A stretch of 64,000 nt of DNA from Sediminimonas qiaohouensis DSM 21189 (GTDB lineage: Bacteria > Pseudomonadota > Alphaproteobacteria > Rhodobacterales > Rhodobacteraceae): assembly GCF_000423645.1 (NCBI RefSeq), contig NZ_AUIJ01000014.1, positions 1 to 64,000 on the forward strand, in the 5' to 3' direction. The position numbers were made by a program, and so were the translations under genes. Below are positions 16,697-27,751 of the stretch, one piece after another (position 1 is the stretch's first letter; each line of letters opens with the position of its first letter). The notes beneath the pieces were generated by a model. That model was not told the DNA's origin, did no database searches, and saw only the letters and a program-made list of their open reading frames with translations.

Positions 16697-18676
16697 ATGA
16701 GCCTGCCCCCCGGATTCCTTGATGAACTGCGCACCCGCACCTCGCTAAGCCAGGTGGTCAGCCGCAAGGTGATCTGGGATACCCGCAAGTCCAACCAGGG
16801 CAAGGGCGACATGTGGGCGCCGTGTCCGTTCCACCAGGAAAAGACGGCCAGTTTCCACGTCGATGACCGCAAGGGGTTCTATTACTGCTTTGGCTGCCAC
16901 GCCAAGGGCGACGCGATTTCCTTCGTCCGGGAAACCGAAAACGTCGATTTCATGGAGGCGGTCGAGATCCTTGCGCGCGAGGCGGGCATGTCGATGCCCG
17001 CGCGTGATCCACAGGCACAGCAAAAGGCCGACCGGCGCAGTCAACTGGCCGAGGTGATGGAGATGGCCCTGCGCCATTTCCGCATGCAGTTGCAGACACA
17101 GGCAGGGACAGAGGCGCGCGAGTACCTGGCGCGCCGAGGCCTGGATCAGGGCGCGCAGGACAGATTTGAGATCGGATTTGCGCCCGACAGTTGGCAGGGG
17201 CTGTGGGATCACCTGAAATCCGCCGGGGTGTCCGATGATTTGATCCTCGATTGCGGGTTGGCCAAAACGGCGCAATCCGGCGATCGACGCTATGATACGT
17301 TCCGCGGGCGTATCATGTTCCCGATCCGCGATCCGCGCGGGCGCTGCATTGCCTTTGGCGGGCGCGCGATGGATCCCACTGATAACGCCAAGTACCTCAA
17401 CAGCCCCGAGACCGAGCTGTTCGACAAGGGGCACACGCTCTATAATCACGGGCCCGCGCGCGAGGCAGCCGGCAAGGGCCAGCCCCTGATCGTGGCCGAA
17501 GGCTACATGGATGTGATCGCGCTTGGCGAGGCGGGCTTTGGTGCGGCGGTGGCCCCCTTGGGAACCGCGGTGACCGAGACGCAGTTGCAACTGCTTTGGC
17601 GGATCGCGCAGGAGCCGGTGATCGCGCTGGATGGCGACGCGGCGGGGCTGCGGGCCGCTTATCGCCTGATTGACTTGGCATTGCCGCTGCTGGAGGCGGG
17701 GCAATCGCTACGCTTTGCGATCCTGCCGCCGGGCAAGGACCCGGATGATTTGCTGCGCGCGGGCGGCGCGCGCGCCATGCATGCGCTGCTGGATCAGGCC
17801 ATGCCGATGGTCAACCTGCTGTGGCAACGCGAGACTGAGGGGCGCAACTTCGATAGCCCCGAACGGCGCGCCGCGTTGGACAAGGCCCTGCGCGAAAAGC
17901 TGCGCGAGATCCGCGATCCGTCGCTGCGCAGCCACTATGGCCAGGCGATCAAGGAAATGCGGTGGACACTGTTCAACCCCCGCCGTGCGCAGAGAGGGGC
18001 GCCCCGTAGGCCGGGGGGCGGGGGGCGCGGCGCGTGGATTTCCGCCCCGGCGCCGGCGATGCCGGGCACCAAATCCTCGCTTCTGGTGTCGGGGGACAAG
18101 CACACGCAGGACCACTTGCGCGAGGCCGTGATCCTGGCGGCCTTGGTGTGCACGCCCACGGTTATCCCTGAGTTCGAGGCGCAGCTCGACAGGATGGAAT
18201 GCCGCGCGCCCGAGCACGCGGCGATGCGCGATCTGCTACTGGATCACGCGGCCGGCGCGGTTGCGGCGGCCGGCTCTGATCCGTTGCGGGACGCTATCAA
18301 GCAACGTTTGGGTGATAATGCGCTTGAAAACTTGCTGTCGTTGCCCCATGTGGCCATTACACCGCCCGTGCGCTGCCCCGGTGACGCCGACAAGGCCCGC
18401 ATGACCGTGGCCGAGGAACTGGCCAAGATCGACGCGCTGCGCGGGCTGGATGCCGAGGTGGCCGAGGCGGAAGAGGATGTAACCGGCCTCGCCGATGAGG
18501 CGATGACCTGGCGACTGCATCAGGCGGCTGAAATGCGCAACAGGGCGCTGCGCAGCCAACAGGAGGATCGCACCGAATACGATACCGGCCCCAACGGGGC
18601 ACGAATCAGTCGCACCGAACGTAGCGCGCTGGACGCGTTACTGGATCAAATTGGCCACGCAAAACCCAAGAGCTAG
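16697..18676 (+). CDS. dnaG: DNA primase DnaG
   Basis: 659 residues. Synthesises RNA primers at the replication fork. Seen: CHC2 zinc finger (CPFHQEKTASFHV from residue 43, then FYYCFGCHAKGDAISFV), the RNA polymerase core with AFGGRAM and KYLNSPET, the TOPRIM glutamate in VAEGYMDVIAL near residue 267 and the metal-binding DGDAAG near residue 313. The C-terminal helicase-interacting domain is present. A Gly/Arg/Pro-rich linker sits around residues 433-455. It precedes rpoD by 124 bp, the usual macromolecular-synthesis arrangement without rpsU. Confidence 0.97.
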   Translation: MSLPPGFLDELRTRTSLSQVVSRKVIWDTRKSNQGKGDMWAPCPFHQEKTASFHVDDRKGFYYCFGCHAKGDAISFVRETENVDFMEAVEILAREAGMSMPARDPQAQQKADRRSQLAEVMEMALRHFRMQLQTQAGTEAREYLARRGLDQGAQDRFEIGFAPDSWQGLWDHLKSAGVSDDLILDCGLAKTAQSGDRRYDTFRGRIMFPIRDPRGRCIAFGGRAMDPTDNAKYLNSPETELFDKGHTLYNHGPAREAAGKGQPLIVAEGYMDVIALGEAGFGAAVAPLGTAVTETQLQLLWRIAQEPVIALDGDAAGLRAAYRLIDLALPLLEAGQSLRFAILPPGKDPDDLLRAGGARAMHALLDQAMPMVNLLWQRETEGRNFDSPERRAALDKALREKLREIRDPSLRSHYGQAIKEMRWTLFNPRRAQRGAPRRPGGGGRGAWISAPAPAMPGTKSSLLVSGDKHTQDHLREAVILAALVCTPTVIPEFEAQLDRMECRAPEHAAMRDLLLDHAAGAVAAAGSDPLRDAIKQRLGDNALENLLSLPHVAITPPVRCPGDADKARMTVAEELAKIDALRGLDAEVAEAEEDVTGLADEAMTWRLHQAAEMRNRALRSQQEDRTEYDTGPNGARISRTERSALDALLDQIGHAKPKS

Positions 18677-18723
18677 AGGTTTTGATGGAGAACCGTTAAA
18701 GAAATCAGGGTAAACGAGTGCGC

Positions 18724-18761
18724 GAATCAGTTGTGCGCGTTATTGATTCGGGTCACGAATC
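18724..18761. promoter_or_regulatory. Three GANTC sites in front of rpoD
   Basis: GAATC at 18724-18728, GATTC at 18745-18749 and GAATC at 18757-18761, all within 38 bp and 40-77 bp before the rpoD start. The latter two form a 7-bp inverted repeat TGATTCG-GGTCA-CGAATCA, and the first repeats the CGAATCA half. GANTC is the target of the cell-cycle methylase CcrM in alphaproteobacteria. Confidence 0.5.
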
Positions 18762-18800
18762 ACCCTGAGCACCAGTCAGCCACCCGTGCAGGAGCATTAC

Positions 18801-20804
<2,004 letters not shown>

Positions 20805-20811
20805 TCAAGGG

Positions 20812-20838
20812 CCCCTTCCCGGCACTTGGGGAGGGGCG
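20812..20838 (+). terminator. Hairpin after rpoD
   Basis: GCCCCTTCCC (20812-20821) pairs with GGGGAGGGGC (20829-20838), one mismatch, 7 bp after the rpoD stop. No clear U-run follows. Confidence 0.5.
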
Positions 20839-20973
20839 GCGCGCTTCACTGTGGGCGCTACAGGCTAAGCCGTTGATTTCATTGTGAAATCAGGATCAGA
20901 GGCGGGCGTTTTGCGTGAATTGCCCTGTCGCGACGCCGATCCGGAAAATGCGATCAATTTGCCTAAAATTTCC

Positions 20974-21252
20974 CTAGCCGACCACCTCGAAGCTTTCGGC
21001 GCCTTCTGGGGCGGCGGGGGATTGCTCGATATCCTTGACACTGGCCATTGCAGGGCCGCCGCGCAGGTCGTTTATCAGGCCCCGCACGGCGTCTTGCGGG
21101 CCCTCAAGATGCGCCATTACAGTGCCATCGGGCATGTTGCGCACCCAGCCCTTGATGCCGCGCCGGCGTGCGGCGCGCTGTGCCCAGGCGCGGTAAGAGA
21201 CCCCCTGTACGCGGCCAGATATTTGCACTTGCTTCGCGGAAATGTCTGTCAT
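20974..21252 (-). CDS. acyP: Acylphosphatase
   Basis: 92 residues from ATG 21252; the longer upstream frame has no homology. Hydrolyses acyl phosphates such as acetyl or carbamoyl phosphate. The whole protein is one acylphosphatase domain: QISGRVQGVSYRAWAQRAAR contains the phosphate loop and catalytic Arg, and GWVRNMPDGTV contains the catalytic Asn. Length matches the family (about 90). It converges on rpoD and is divergent from rmuC. Confidence 0.94.
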   Translation of the reverse strand: MTDISAKQVQISGRVQGVSYRAWAQRAARRRGIKGWVRNMPDGTVMAHLEGPQDAVRGLINDLRGGPAMASVKDIEQSPAAPEGAESFEVVG

Positions 21253-21391
21253 CGGGTACTTGCCTCCGATAGGGCGCGCCGGCGCGAGGGGGATCGCGGC
21301 GGACGCATGACCGCCTGTTTGGCGATCAGGGGTTGACGTTTGGGACAGAACGCGAACATCCTGTCCTCTCTTGAACCAAGGATCACATTGA

Positions 21392-22840
21392 ATGCTTGAC
21401 TTTTCAACCTTTTCAACGACGACCTTGATCCTGTTTGCGGCAGTTGTGGTCGCGTTGGTGGCGCTGTTGTGGGCGTTGCGGCGGGTGGCGGCGGTGCGCT
21501 CGGACCTGGCCGACGCGCAGGTCACGTTGGCCCGTTTGGAGGAACGCGCCAGCGGCGCCGAGCAGCGCGAGGCGGACGCCGCCGCCTATCGCGCTCAGCA
21601 AGAGGAACAAGCCCGCCGCGCGCATGAGGAGCTGCGCTCCGCGCTGGAGGACGAGCGCCGCGCGCTGGAGCAGGAACGCCGTCAGGTCGCCGAACGCGAC
21701 ACCCGCATAGGCGAGTTGAAAACCACGCTTCACAAAGAGCGCGAGGCCGGCGATGAGCAGCTCAAGCTGCTCAAATCGGTACGCGAGGACATGGAGGCGC
21801 GGTTCAAGGCGCTGGCGGATCATTCGGTCAAGACGCAGGGCGAGACGCTTTCCAAGCTGAGCCAGGAGCGGCTTGAGGCGCTGTTGAAACCGCTGCGCGA
21901 GAATGTCGGCAAGTTCGAGACGGAGTTACGCCACGCCCATCAGGGCGCCGCCAAGGAACGCGAGCGCCTGAAGACCGAGATCGAGCAGCTATCGGCCAAG
22001 TCGCAGGCGATTTCGGACCAGGCGGTGAACCTGACCCGCGCGCTGAAGGGCGACACGCGCCAGCAGGGCGCATGGGGCGAGATGATCCTGACCAGCCTGC
22101 TGGAGCGGTCGGGCCTGCGCGAGGACGAGGAATATTTCACCCAAAGCCATGCCACCGACGAGGAAGGGCGCCGCTATCGCCCCGACGTGGTGGTGCGCTT
22201 GCCGGGATCGAAAAGCCTTGTGATCGATTCCAAGGTGTCGCTGGTGGCGTATGAACGCGCGGTGAATGCTGAAACGGACGAGGAGCGCGCGATTGCCCTG
22301 CGCCAGCATCTGACGGCGATGAAGGCGCATATCGACGGGCTGTCGTCGAAGGCCTATCACCGGGTCACGGATGAAACGGTGGATTACGTGGTGATGTTCC
22401 TGCCGATCGAGGGGGCGCTGTCGGAGGCGCTGCGCGCGCAGGGGGATCTGACGGGCTATGCGCTGGAGCGGCATGTGACGATCGCGACGCCGACGACCCT
22501 GATGATGGCGCTGCGCACGATCGAAAACGTCTGGGCGGTGGAGCGGCGCACGCGTAACGCCGAGGAAATCGCCGACCGCGCCGGGCGCCTTTATGACAAG
22601 GTGGCGGGGTTCGTCGACGCAATGCAGGAGGTGGGCACGCGCCTTGATCAGGCGACGCGTGCGCATGGCACCGCGATGAGCCGGCTATCGACGGGATCGG
22701 GCAACGTGATCGGGCAGGTCGAGAAGCTACGCAGCCTTGGCGCCAAGACCAGCAAGAGCATCGCCGTACAAAGCGAGGATGGCGGCGCGATCGAGGATCA
22801 GGGAGATGATGGGGAGCGAGAGGAGAGCGGGGAGGCGTGA
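21392..22840 (+). CDS. rmuC: DNA recombination protein RmuC
   Basis: 482 residues. RmuC limits inversions at short repeats, probably as a nuclease. Seen: an N-terminal membrane helix (FSTTTLILFAAVVVALVALL), a long coiled coil (about residues 30-210, repeating Ala/Arg/Glu heptads), and the RmuC domain with GAWGEMILTSLLERSGLR, PDVVVRLPGSKSLVIDSKVS (a PD-(D/E)XK-like core) and PIEGALSEAL. The stop codon overlaps the ATG of the YjbQ gene (TGATG), so they are translationally coupled. Confidence 0.93.
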   Translation: MLDFSTFSTTTLILFAAVVVALVALLWALRRVAAVRSDLADAQVTLARLEERASGAEQREADAAAYRAQQEEQARRAHEELRSALEDERRALEQERRQVAERDTRIGELKTTLHKEREAGDEQLKLLKSVREDMEARFKALADHSVKTQGETLSKLSQERLEALLKPLRENVGKFETELRHAHQGAAKERERLKTEIEQLSAKSQAISDQAVNLTRALKGDTRQQGAWGEMILTSLLERSGLREDEEYFTQSHATDEEGRRYRPDVVVRLPGSKSLVIDSKVSLVAYERAVNAETDEERAIALRQHLTAMKAHIDGLSSKAYHRVTDETVDYVVMFLPIEGALSEALRAQGDLTGYALERHVTIATPTTLMMALRTIENVWAVERRTRNAEEIADRAGRLYDKVAGFVDAMQEVGTRLDQATRAHGTAMSRLSTGSGNVIGQVEKLRSLGAKTSKSIAVQSEDGGAIEDQGDDGEREESGEA

Positions 22841-23265
22841 TGCCGGAGCAGGCGACATTCACCGTGGGCACACAGGGCGCCGGCCTTTACGAAGTCACGC
22901 CGCGGGTGCGCGAGTGGCTACGCGGGCAGGGCGGCGACGGGGTGCTGACGCTGTTTGTTCGGCACACCTCGGCCAGCCTGCTGATACAGGAAAACGCCGA
23001 TCCCGATGTGCAGGCCGATCTACGCGCGTTTTTCGACCGGCTGGTGCCGCATGCCGATAATCCGGCAATGGGGTACCTGCGCCACCGCTCCGAGGGGCCC
23101 GACGACATGCCCGCTCATATCAAGGCCGCGATGATGCCGGTCAGCCTGTCGATCCCGGTGGCGGATGGGCGGGCGGTGCTGGGCACCTGGCAGGGCATTT
23201 ACCTGTTCGAGCATCGCAGCGCCCCACATAAGCGGCAGATCGCCGCACACCTGTCGCGCGGGTAA
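22840..23265 (+). CDS. YjbQ/UPF0047 family protein
   Basis: 141 residues. Members form a compact beta-rich trimer; some have weak thiamine-phosphate synthase activity, but the physiological role is unsettled. Signature stretches seen: VRHTSASLLIQENADPDV, EGPDDMPAHIKAA and LGTWQGIYLFEHR, containing the conserved His residues and the active-site-like cluster. Start ATG 22840 overlaps the rmuC stop by one base. Confidence 0.92.
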   Translation: MPEQATFTVGTQGAGLYEVTPRVREWLRGQGGDGVLTLFVRHTSASLLIQENADPDVQADLRAFFDRLVPHADNPAMGYLRHRSEGPDDMPAHIKAAMMPVSLSIPVADGRAVLGTWQGIYLFEHRSAPHKRQIAAHLSRG

Positions 23266-23327
23266 TGCGCCTTGCCTGCGCGGATCCGTCCGCTAGATTT
23301 GAAATAAAGTGACGAGGATCGCAGCCG

Positions 23328-23801
23328 ATGACCGCAGATCGAGCAAAATTGCCGTTTATGCGCGCCGCCCTGCTGGCTGTGCTATGCGCGGCATTCGTGG
23401 CCGCGCCTGCGGGCGCCAGCGACCGGTTCACCGCCAAGAACCTGCTTCGCGTTTACGCGCTGGAGCGCGCGGGCGCGTTCGAGGTGGTCGCCGCGCGCGG
23501 GGCGGGGCCGAGCGAGATATGGTGCGCCGCTGCCGAGTATGCGCAGGCGCGCCTTGGTCCCGATTTCAGCCGCCGCATTTTCATCTCGCGCCCCTTGTCG
23601 CGCAGCGTGCACGAGCCGGCGCGCAAAGGGGTCGGGTTTACCGTAGCCCCGACGCCCAAGGTGCGCGCGGGCCCGCGTCCGGGCGAGGCGGGGGTATTCA
23701 CGGTGTCGGTGTCTCGGCTGGGGTTCAACCTGTCGACAAGCCACGCCCACAACCTGTGCCGGGGCCTGCGGGACAAGCCCGTCTGCCCGCTTTGCGATTG
23801 A
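23328..23801 (+). CDS. Secreted protein of unknown function with C-terminal CPLC motif
   Basis: 157 residues. A hydrophobic segment near residues 11-30 (MRAALLAVLCAAFVAAPAGA) is a signal peptide, perhaps starting at an internal Met. The mature protein has WCAAAEYA, a basic middle, and ends LCRGLRDKPVCPLCD, giving a cluster of three cysteines at the very C-terminus plus one near the start. That spacing could bind metal or form disulphides. It lies between yjbQ and nrdR on the same strand, but both gaps are long enough for its own promoter. Confidence 0.68.
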   Translation: MTADRAKLPFMRAALLAVLCAAFVAAPAGASDRFTAKNLLRVYALERAGAFEVVAARGAGPSEIWCAAAEYAQARLGPDFSRRIFISRPLSRSVHEPARKGVGFTVAPTPKVRAGPRPGEAGVFTVSVSRLGFNLSTSHAHNLCRGLRDKPVCPLCD

Positions 23802-23880
23802 TCGATCGCGCGGCGCGCCTCGCCTATCTAGAGGCTTCATTTCTCCCCTACCCAAAACCTTGCGGCTGGCCTATAGTGCC

Positions 23881-23889
23881 TGTGGATAA
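23881..23889 (-). promoter_or_regulatory. Perfect DnaA-box 9-mer upstream of nrdR
   Basis: TGTGGATAA, the reverse complement of TTATCCACA, 53 bp before the nrdR start codon and just downstream of a TATAGT that could be a -10 element. Binding of DnaA is inferred from the sequence. Confidence 0.45.
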
Positions 23890-23942
23890 CTGGGGCAGGA
23901 ACCCCAGACACCGAGGCAGAGACGACAATAAGGGGATCGGCT

Positions 23943-24410
23943 ATGCGCTGCCCGTTTTGCGGAAACATGGACACACAGGTCAAGGATTCACGTCCGGCAG
24001 AGGATCATGTCTCGATCCGGCGACGGCGGTTTTGCCCGGCATGCGGAGGCCGGTTCACCACCTACGAGCGCGTGCAACTGCGCGATCTGGTGGTCGTCAA
24101 GTCCAACGGCCGACGCGAGGATTTCGACCGCGATAAGCTGGAGCGATCGGTGCGTATTTCGCTGCAAAAGCGGCCGATCGAGCCCGAGCGGATCGACCAG
24201 ATGGTTTCGGGTATCGTGCGCCGACTTGAAAGCATGGGCGACACCGACATCCCCTCGAAGGTGATCGGCGAGATCGTGATGGAAAGCCTGGCCAGGATCG
24301 ACACCGTGGCATATGTGAGATTTGCCAGCGTTTACAAGAACTTTCAAGCGGTCGAGGATTTCGACAAGTTCGTGTCCGAGCTGCGCCCGGACGTGCCCCA
24401 CGAAGAATGA
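23943..24410 (+). CDS. nrdR: Transcriptional regulator NrdR
   Basis: 155 residues, normal length. NrdR represses ribonucleotide reductase genes in response to nucleotide state. Seen: N-terminal zinc ribbon [18 protein letters not shown] ... [17 protein letters not shown] with four cysteines, then an ATP-cone ([19 protein letters not shown], and [19 protein letters not shown]). It overlaps ribD by 4 bp (ATGA), the arrangement seen in many proteobacteria. A DnaA-box-like site lies in its leader. Confidence 0.97.
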   Translation: MRCPFCGNMDTQVKDSRPAEDHVSIRRRRFCPACGGRFTTYERVQLRDLVVVKSNGRREDFDRDKLERSVRISLQKRPIEPERIDQMVSGIVRRLESMGDTDIPSKVIGEIVMESLARIDTVAYVRFASVYKNFQAVEDFDKFVSELRPDVPHEE

Positions 24411-25519
24411 ACCCCGATACAGCAACCGATGCGGACACACGTTTCATGGCGCTGGCCCTCTCGCTGGGCCGGAGGGCACAGGGCAACGCGTGGCCCAATC
24501 CCGCCGTCGGTTGCGTCATTGAGAAGGACGGGCGCATATTGGGCCGCGGCTGGACCGCGCCGGGAGGGCGACCGCATGCCGAGGTGGCCGCGCTGGCGCA
24601 GGCCGGCGCGCGCGCACGCGGCGCAACCGCCCATGTCACGCTTGAGCCCTGCGCCCACCACGGCGAAACCCCGCCCTGCGCGCAGGCGCTGGTCGACGCC
24701 GGCATCGCCCGCGTGGTGGCGCCGCTGCAGGACAGCGATCCGCGCGTGTCCGGGCGCGGGTTCGAGATGTTGCGCGCGGCCGGGATCGAGGTGCACACAG
24801 GCGTACTGGCCGACCGCGCGGCGCATGACCTGGCGGGGTTTTTCCTCAGCCGCGAGGCGGGGCGGCCATGGCTGACGCTCAAGCTGGCCACCAGCGTTGA
24901 TGGCCGCATCGCCACCGCAACCGGCGAAAGCCAATGGATCACCGGCCCGCAGGCGCGGCGCGCGGTGCACGCGATGCGCGCCAGCCACGACGCGGTGCTG
25001 GTGGGGGCGGGCACGGTGCGCGCGGATGACCCGATGCTGACGGTGCGCGGCCTGGGCCCGGTGCCCTGCCAGCCGGTGCGCGTGGTGGCGTCGCGGCGGC
25101 TGGACTTGCCGCTGACCGGGCAACTGGCGCAAAGCGCGCGGCAGGTGCCGTTGTGGCTGTGCCACGGCGACCGCACCGACCCGATGACGCGCGGCGCGTG
25201 GGAGGGGCTGGGCGCGCGCCTGCTGCCCTGCGCGGCCGGCGGCCGGCAAATCGACCCGGAGGCGATGTTGCGCACGCTTGGCGCCGAGGGCCTGACACGG
25301 GTGTTTTGCGAAGGCGGTGGCGCGCTGGCGGCCTCGCTCCTGATGGCGGGGCTGGTGGACGAGCTTATATGCATCACCGCCGGTGTCGCGCTCGGCGCCG
25401 AAGGGCAGCCGGGCATCGGCGCGTTGGGGCTTGAACGGCTCGCCGATGCGCCGCGGATGGTGCTGGCGGAAAGCCGTGCGATCGGGCCGGACGTGCTACA
25501 CCGCTGGCGGCGCGGCTGA
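24407..25519 (+). CDS. ribD: Bifunctional riboflavin deaminase/reductase RibD
   Basis: 370 residues. Deaminates the pyrimidine intermediate of riboflavin synthesis and then reduces its ribose side chain. N-terminal cytidine-deaminase fold with zinc ligands in PHAEVAAL and [16 protein letters not shown] (about residues 50-95); C-terminal reductase from about residue 145 ([40 protein letters not shown]). Translationally coupled to nrdR. The rest of the pathway (ribE, ribB, ribH) is 5-9 kb downstream. Confidence 0.96.
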   Translation: MNPDTATDADTRFMALALSLGRRAQGNAWPNPAVGCVIEKDGRILGRGWTAPGGRPHAEVAALAQAGARARGATAHVTLEPCAHHGETPPCAQALVDAGIARVVAPLQDSDPRVSGRGFEMLRAAGIEVHTGVLADRAAHDLAGFFLSREAGRPWLTLKLATSVDGRIATATGESQWITGPQARRAVHAMRASHDAVLVGAGTVRADDPMLTVRGLGPVPCQPVRVVASRRLDLPLTGQLAQSARQVPLWLCHGDRTDPMTRGAWEGLGARLLPCAAGGRQIDPEAMLRTLGAEGLTRVFCEGGGALAASLLMAGLVDELICITAGVALGAEGQPGIGALGLERLADAPRMVLAESRAIGPDVLHRWRRG

Positions 25520-25530
25520 ACCGGGATCAG

Positions 25531-25590
25531 GGGGCGCTGCCCCCGCCGCCCGGTGGGCGACTCCCCCGGGATATTTTGGGCCAGAAGATG
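25531..25590 (+). repeat. Intergenic repeat copy B
   Basis: GGGGCGCTGCCCC hairpin followed by CCCCCGGGATATTTTGGGCC and AGAAGATG, 11 bp after ribD in the sense direction. It pairs with the inverted copy at 25611. Confidence 0.75.
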
Positions 25591-25610
25591 CACGGGGCGT
25601 GCTGCCCTAT

Positions 25611-25646
25611 CCTTCATCTTGCCCTAAATACTCCCGCCGGAGGCGG
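25611..25646 (-). repeat. Intergenic repeat copy B', inverted
   Basis: On the minus strand this reads CCTCCGGCGGGAGTATTTAG then GGCAAGATG, a diverged version of the repeat core. It lies beyond the 3' end of kpsC and is sense with respect to that gene. Confidence 0.6.
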
Positions 25647-25718
25647 ACCGAGCCGGCGCCCGAAGGGCACAGGCGAGACAGGCATGAGCGCGGCGTAGCC
25701 GCGCGCCGCTGGATTATT

Positions 25719-27743
25719 CTAGCGCCACAGGTGGGCTTGGCTGGCGAGCGCGCCTTGCGCCTTGGCCAGGAGCCGGACCCCGAGGCCGCCGCGGGCGTGG
25801 ACGCGGTCGCGCAGGCGCTCAGCGATCACTTCGGCCGGACAGGGCAGGCCGGTGAGCGGGTCCATGTAGCGCGGGTAGTCGATCAGGGTGGCATGGGCCA
25901 GCCCCGCGAGGCCGGGGCGGGCCGTTCGGCGCGGCAGGGCCGGGCCGCGGTGATCGGTCAGGCCCCAGCCGGCGTAGAACGGCGCGCCAAGGGTGGTGAC
26001 GGGCACGCCGCGCAGCAGCGCCTCGAAACCCAGCAGCGAGGTCATGGTCCACAGGCCCTGCACCTCGGGCAGGAGCGCGACCGGATCGGCGTGGTGCAGC
26101 ACCATGTCGGCCAGGCCCGCGGCCGCATCCGGGGGCAGGGCGCCGCGGCGCAGGCCCGCCTCGACATCCGGGTGCGGCTTGTAGAGGATCACCGCGTCCG
26201 GGTTGGCCGCGCGGGCGGCGCGCAGCAGGTCATGGTTGGTGCGCACCGCTCCGGTGGCGCCAGCGCGGATCGAGGCGTCATCCTCGACCTGCCCGGCGAC
26301 CAGGATGCGGCGGCCGTCGGGCAGCGGCGGCAAGGCCGCGCCTTGCAGGTTGTACTTGCTGACGCCGCCGCTGCGCAGGGCGGCGACCAGGGTCTCGGCG
26401 CGGGTTTGCTGATCGGGGCGCAGGACCGCACGCGCCGCGATCAGCCGCTCCAGGCGGCTTTCGCGGGCGGGATCGTAGTAGATGCCCAGGTCGTCGCAAA
26501 CCAGCGATAGCGGCGCGACCAGTTCGGCGCCCAGGCCGCTGGAGCGCAGGAATCCGTCCTCGACGCGCACGGCGCCGTCTCCGGGGGCGGTATGTCCGGC
26601 CCATGTCATCAGGCGGCGGCCGTCCTTGGGCGCGCCCTTGCCCTGATCGAAGCGCACTGCGCGGTAGCGCCCGAAAAAGCGGTTGAGCGCCCCGCGTTTC
26701 CACAGGCGCATGCCGCGCGCGTGCCAGCCGCGCCGGTCCTCGCGCCAGGCGCGGGTTTCGGCGTCTAACTGGTCAATCGCCTGCTCCAGCGTGCACAGTC
26801 TGTCGCGGCAGGGATCGTACCAGATCGGGTAGAGGATCATCGCCGCCGCGAACAGCTGCGTGCGGGTAAGGCTCCGCTGGCGGCGGGTGATCGGGCGGGC
26901 ATCGTGGCTAAGACCCCACCCGGCGTAGAACGGCTGGCCAAAGACATGCGGGCGGTGCCCGGCCATGATCGCCTCGAACCCCATTTGCGAGGACACGGTA
27001 TAGACCGCCACCGCCCCTTCGAGGAGGGCATGGGGGCTGACCGGGGCGGTGCACAGGGTGATGCGGTCGGGGTCGGCCTCGGCGCTTTGGGCGGCGAAGT
27101 AGCCCGCGCGCGCGCCGCTGGCGGTGTCGGGGTGCGTTTTGATCACAATGGGGGTTCCAGGGTGATCGGCTTGCGCGTGATACAGCATCTCGCGGAACGT
27201 GTTGGCATCAGAGCCGCCGATCCGCACGGCGGCGTCATCGCGGGTCTGGTCGATTACCAGGACGTAGCCCGGCGGCGGCGGTGACAGGTCCGGATCGTGG
27301 GCGTTGTATTTGCTCAGATCCGCCTCGCGCAGGCGGGCGATGGCGCCGCGCGCGCGGTTCAGAAGTGCGGTATCGTCAAGCGGGTCCTCGGCCAGGATCC
27401 GCTCCAGCCTAGATGGGCGCGCCGGGTCGTAGTGCATGGCGCGCTCGTCCAGCAACAGGCCGATGGGCGGGCCGCCGCGGGCGCGTCCGGGATGCACGGA
27501 GCGCAGGAAGGCATCCTCGATCCGCACAAGCGGCGCGCCGGTGCGCGAAGCAAGCCATTCGCCGCGCCGCGCGCGGGGCGCGTGGCCCCAGACCGCGACC
27601 TGATCGCCGGCGCGGGGCCAGCCGAGGCGCAACTCATAGCCCGCCAGTTGCAGGATGCGGCGCAGGCGACGCTGGCGCAGAAAGCCGCCGCTGAGGTGGC
27701 ACAGCCGCCGGGCCGTGGTGCCGGTATCGGCCGCGCGCGCCAT
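25719..27743 (-). CDS. kpsC: Capsule polysaccharide Kdo transferase KpsC
   Basis: 674 residues from ATG 27743. KpsC builds the beta-Kdo linker that joins group 2-type capsule polysaccharide to its lipid anchor on the inner face of the cytoplasmic membrane. It has the expected two tandem domains: the first with EDAFLRS, MHYDPARPSRLERIL, SKYN and KTHPD, the second repeating EDGFLRSSGLG, IYYDPARESRLERLI, SKYN and KPHPD. Both halves also carry FYAGWGL. The start chosen lies 8 bp after the kpsD-like stop; a longer frame would overlap that gene. Export genes kpsE/M/T are not in the window. Confidence 0.93.
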   Translation of the reverse strand: MARAADTGTTARRLCHLSGGFLRQRRLRRILQLAGYELRLGWPRAGDQVAVWGHAPRARRGEWLASRTGAPLVRIEDAFLRSVHPGRARGGPPIGLLLDERAMHYDPARPSRLERILAEDPLDDTALLNRARGAIARLREADLSKYNAHDPDLSPPPPGYVLVIDQTRDDAAVRIGGSDANTFREMLYHAQADHPGTPIVIKTHPDTASGARAGYFAAQSAEADPDRITLCTAPVSPHALLEGAVAVYTVSSQMGFEAIMAGHRPHVFGQPFYAGWGLSHDARPITRRQRSLTRTQLFAAAMILYPIWYDPCRDRLCTLEQAIDQLDAETRAWREDRRGWHARGMRLWKRGALNRFFGRYRAVRFDQGKGAPKDGRRLMTWAGHTAPGDGAVRVEDGFLRSSGLGAELVAPLSLVCDDLGIYYDPARESRLERLIAARAVLRPDQQTRAETLVAALRSGGVSKYNLQGAALPPLPDGRRILVAGQVEDDASIRAGATGAVRTNHDLLRAARAANPDAVILYKPHPDVEAGLRRGALPPDAAAGLADMVLHHADPVALLPEVQGLWTMTSLLGFEALLRGVPVTTLGAPFYAGWGLTDHRGPALPRRTARPGLAGLAHATLIDYPRYMDPLTGLPCPAEVIAERLRDRVHARGGLGVRLLAKAQGALASQAHLWR

Positions 27744-27751
27744 AGCCCGGG

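Noticed and set aside
24097-25617. 506-codon open frame opposite nrdR-ribD
   Set aside because: Ser/Pro/Arg-rich shadow of two certain genes.
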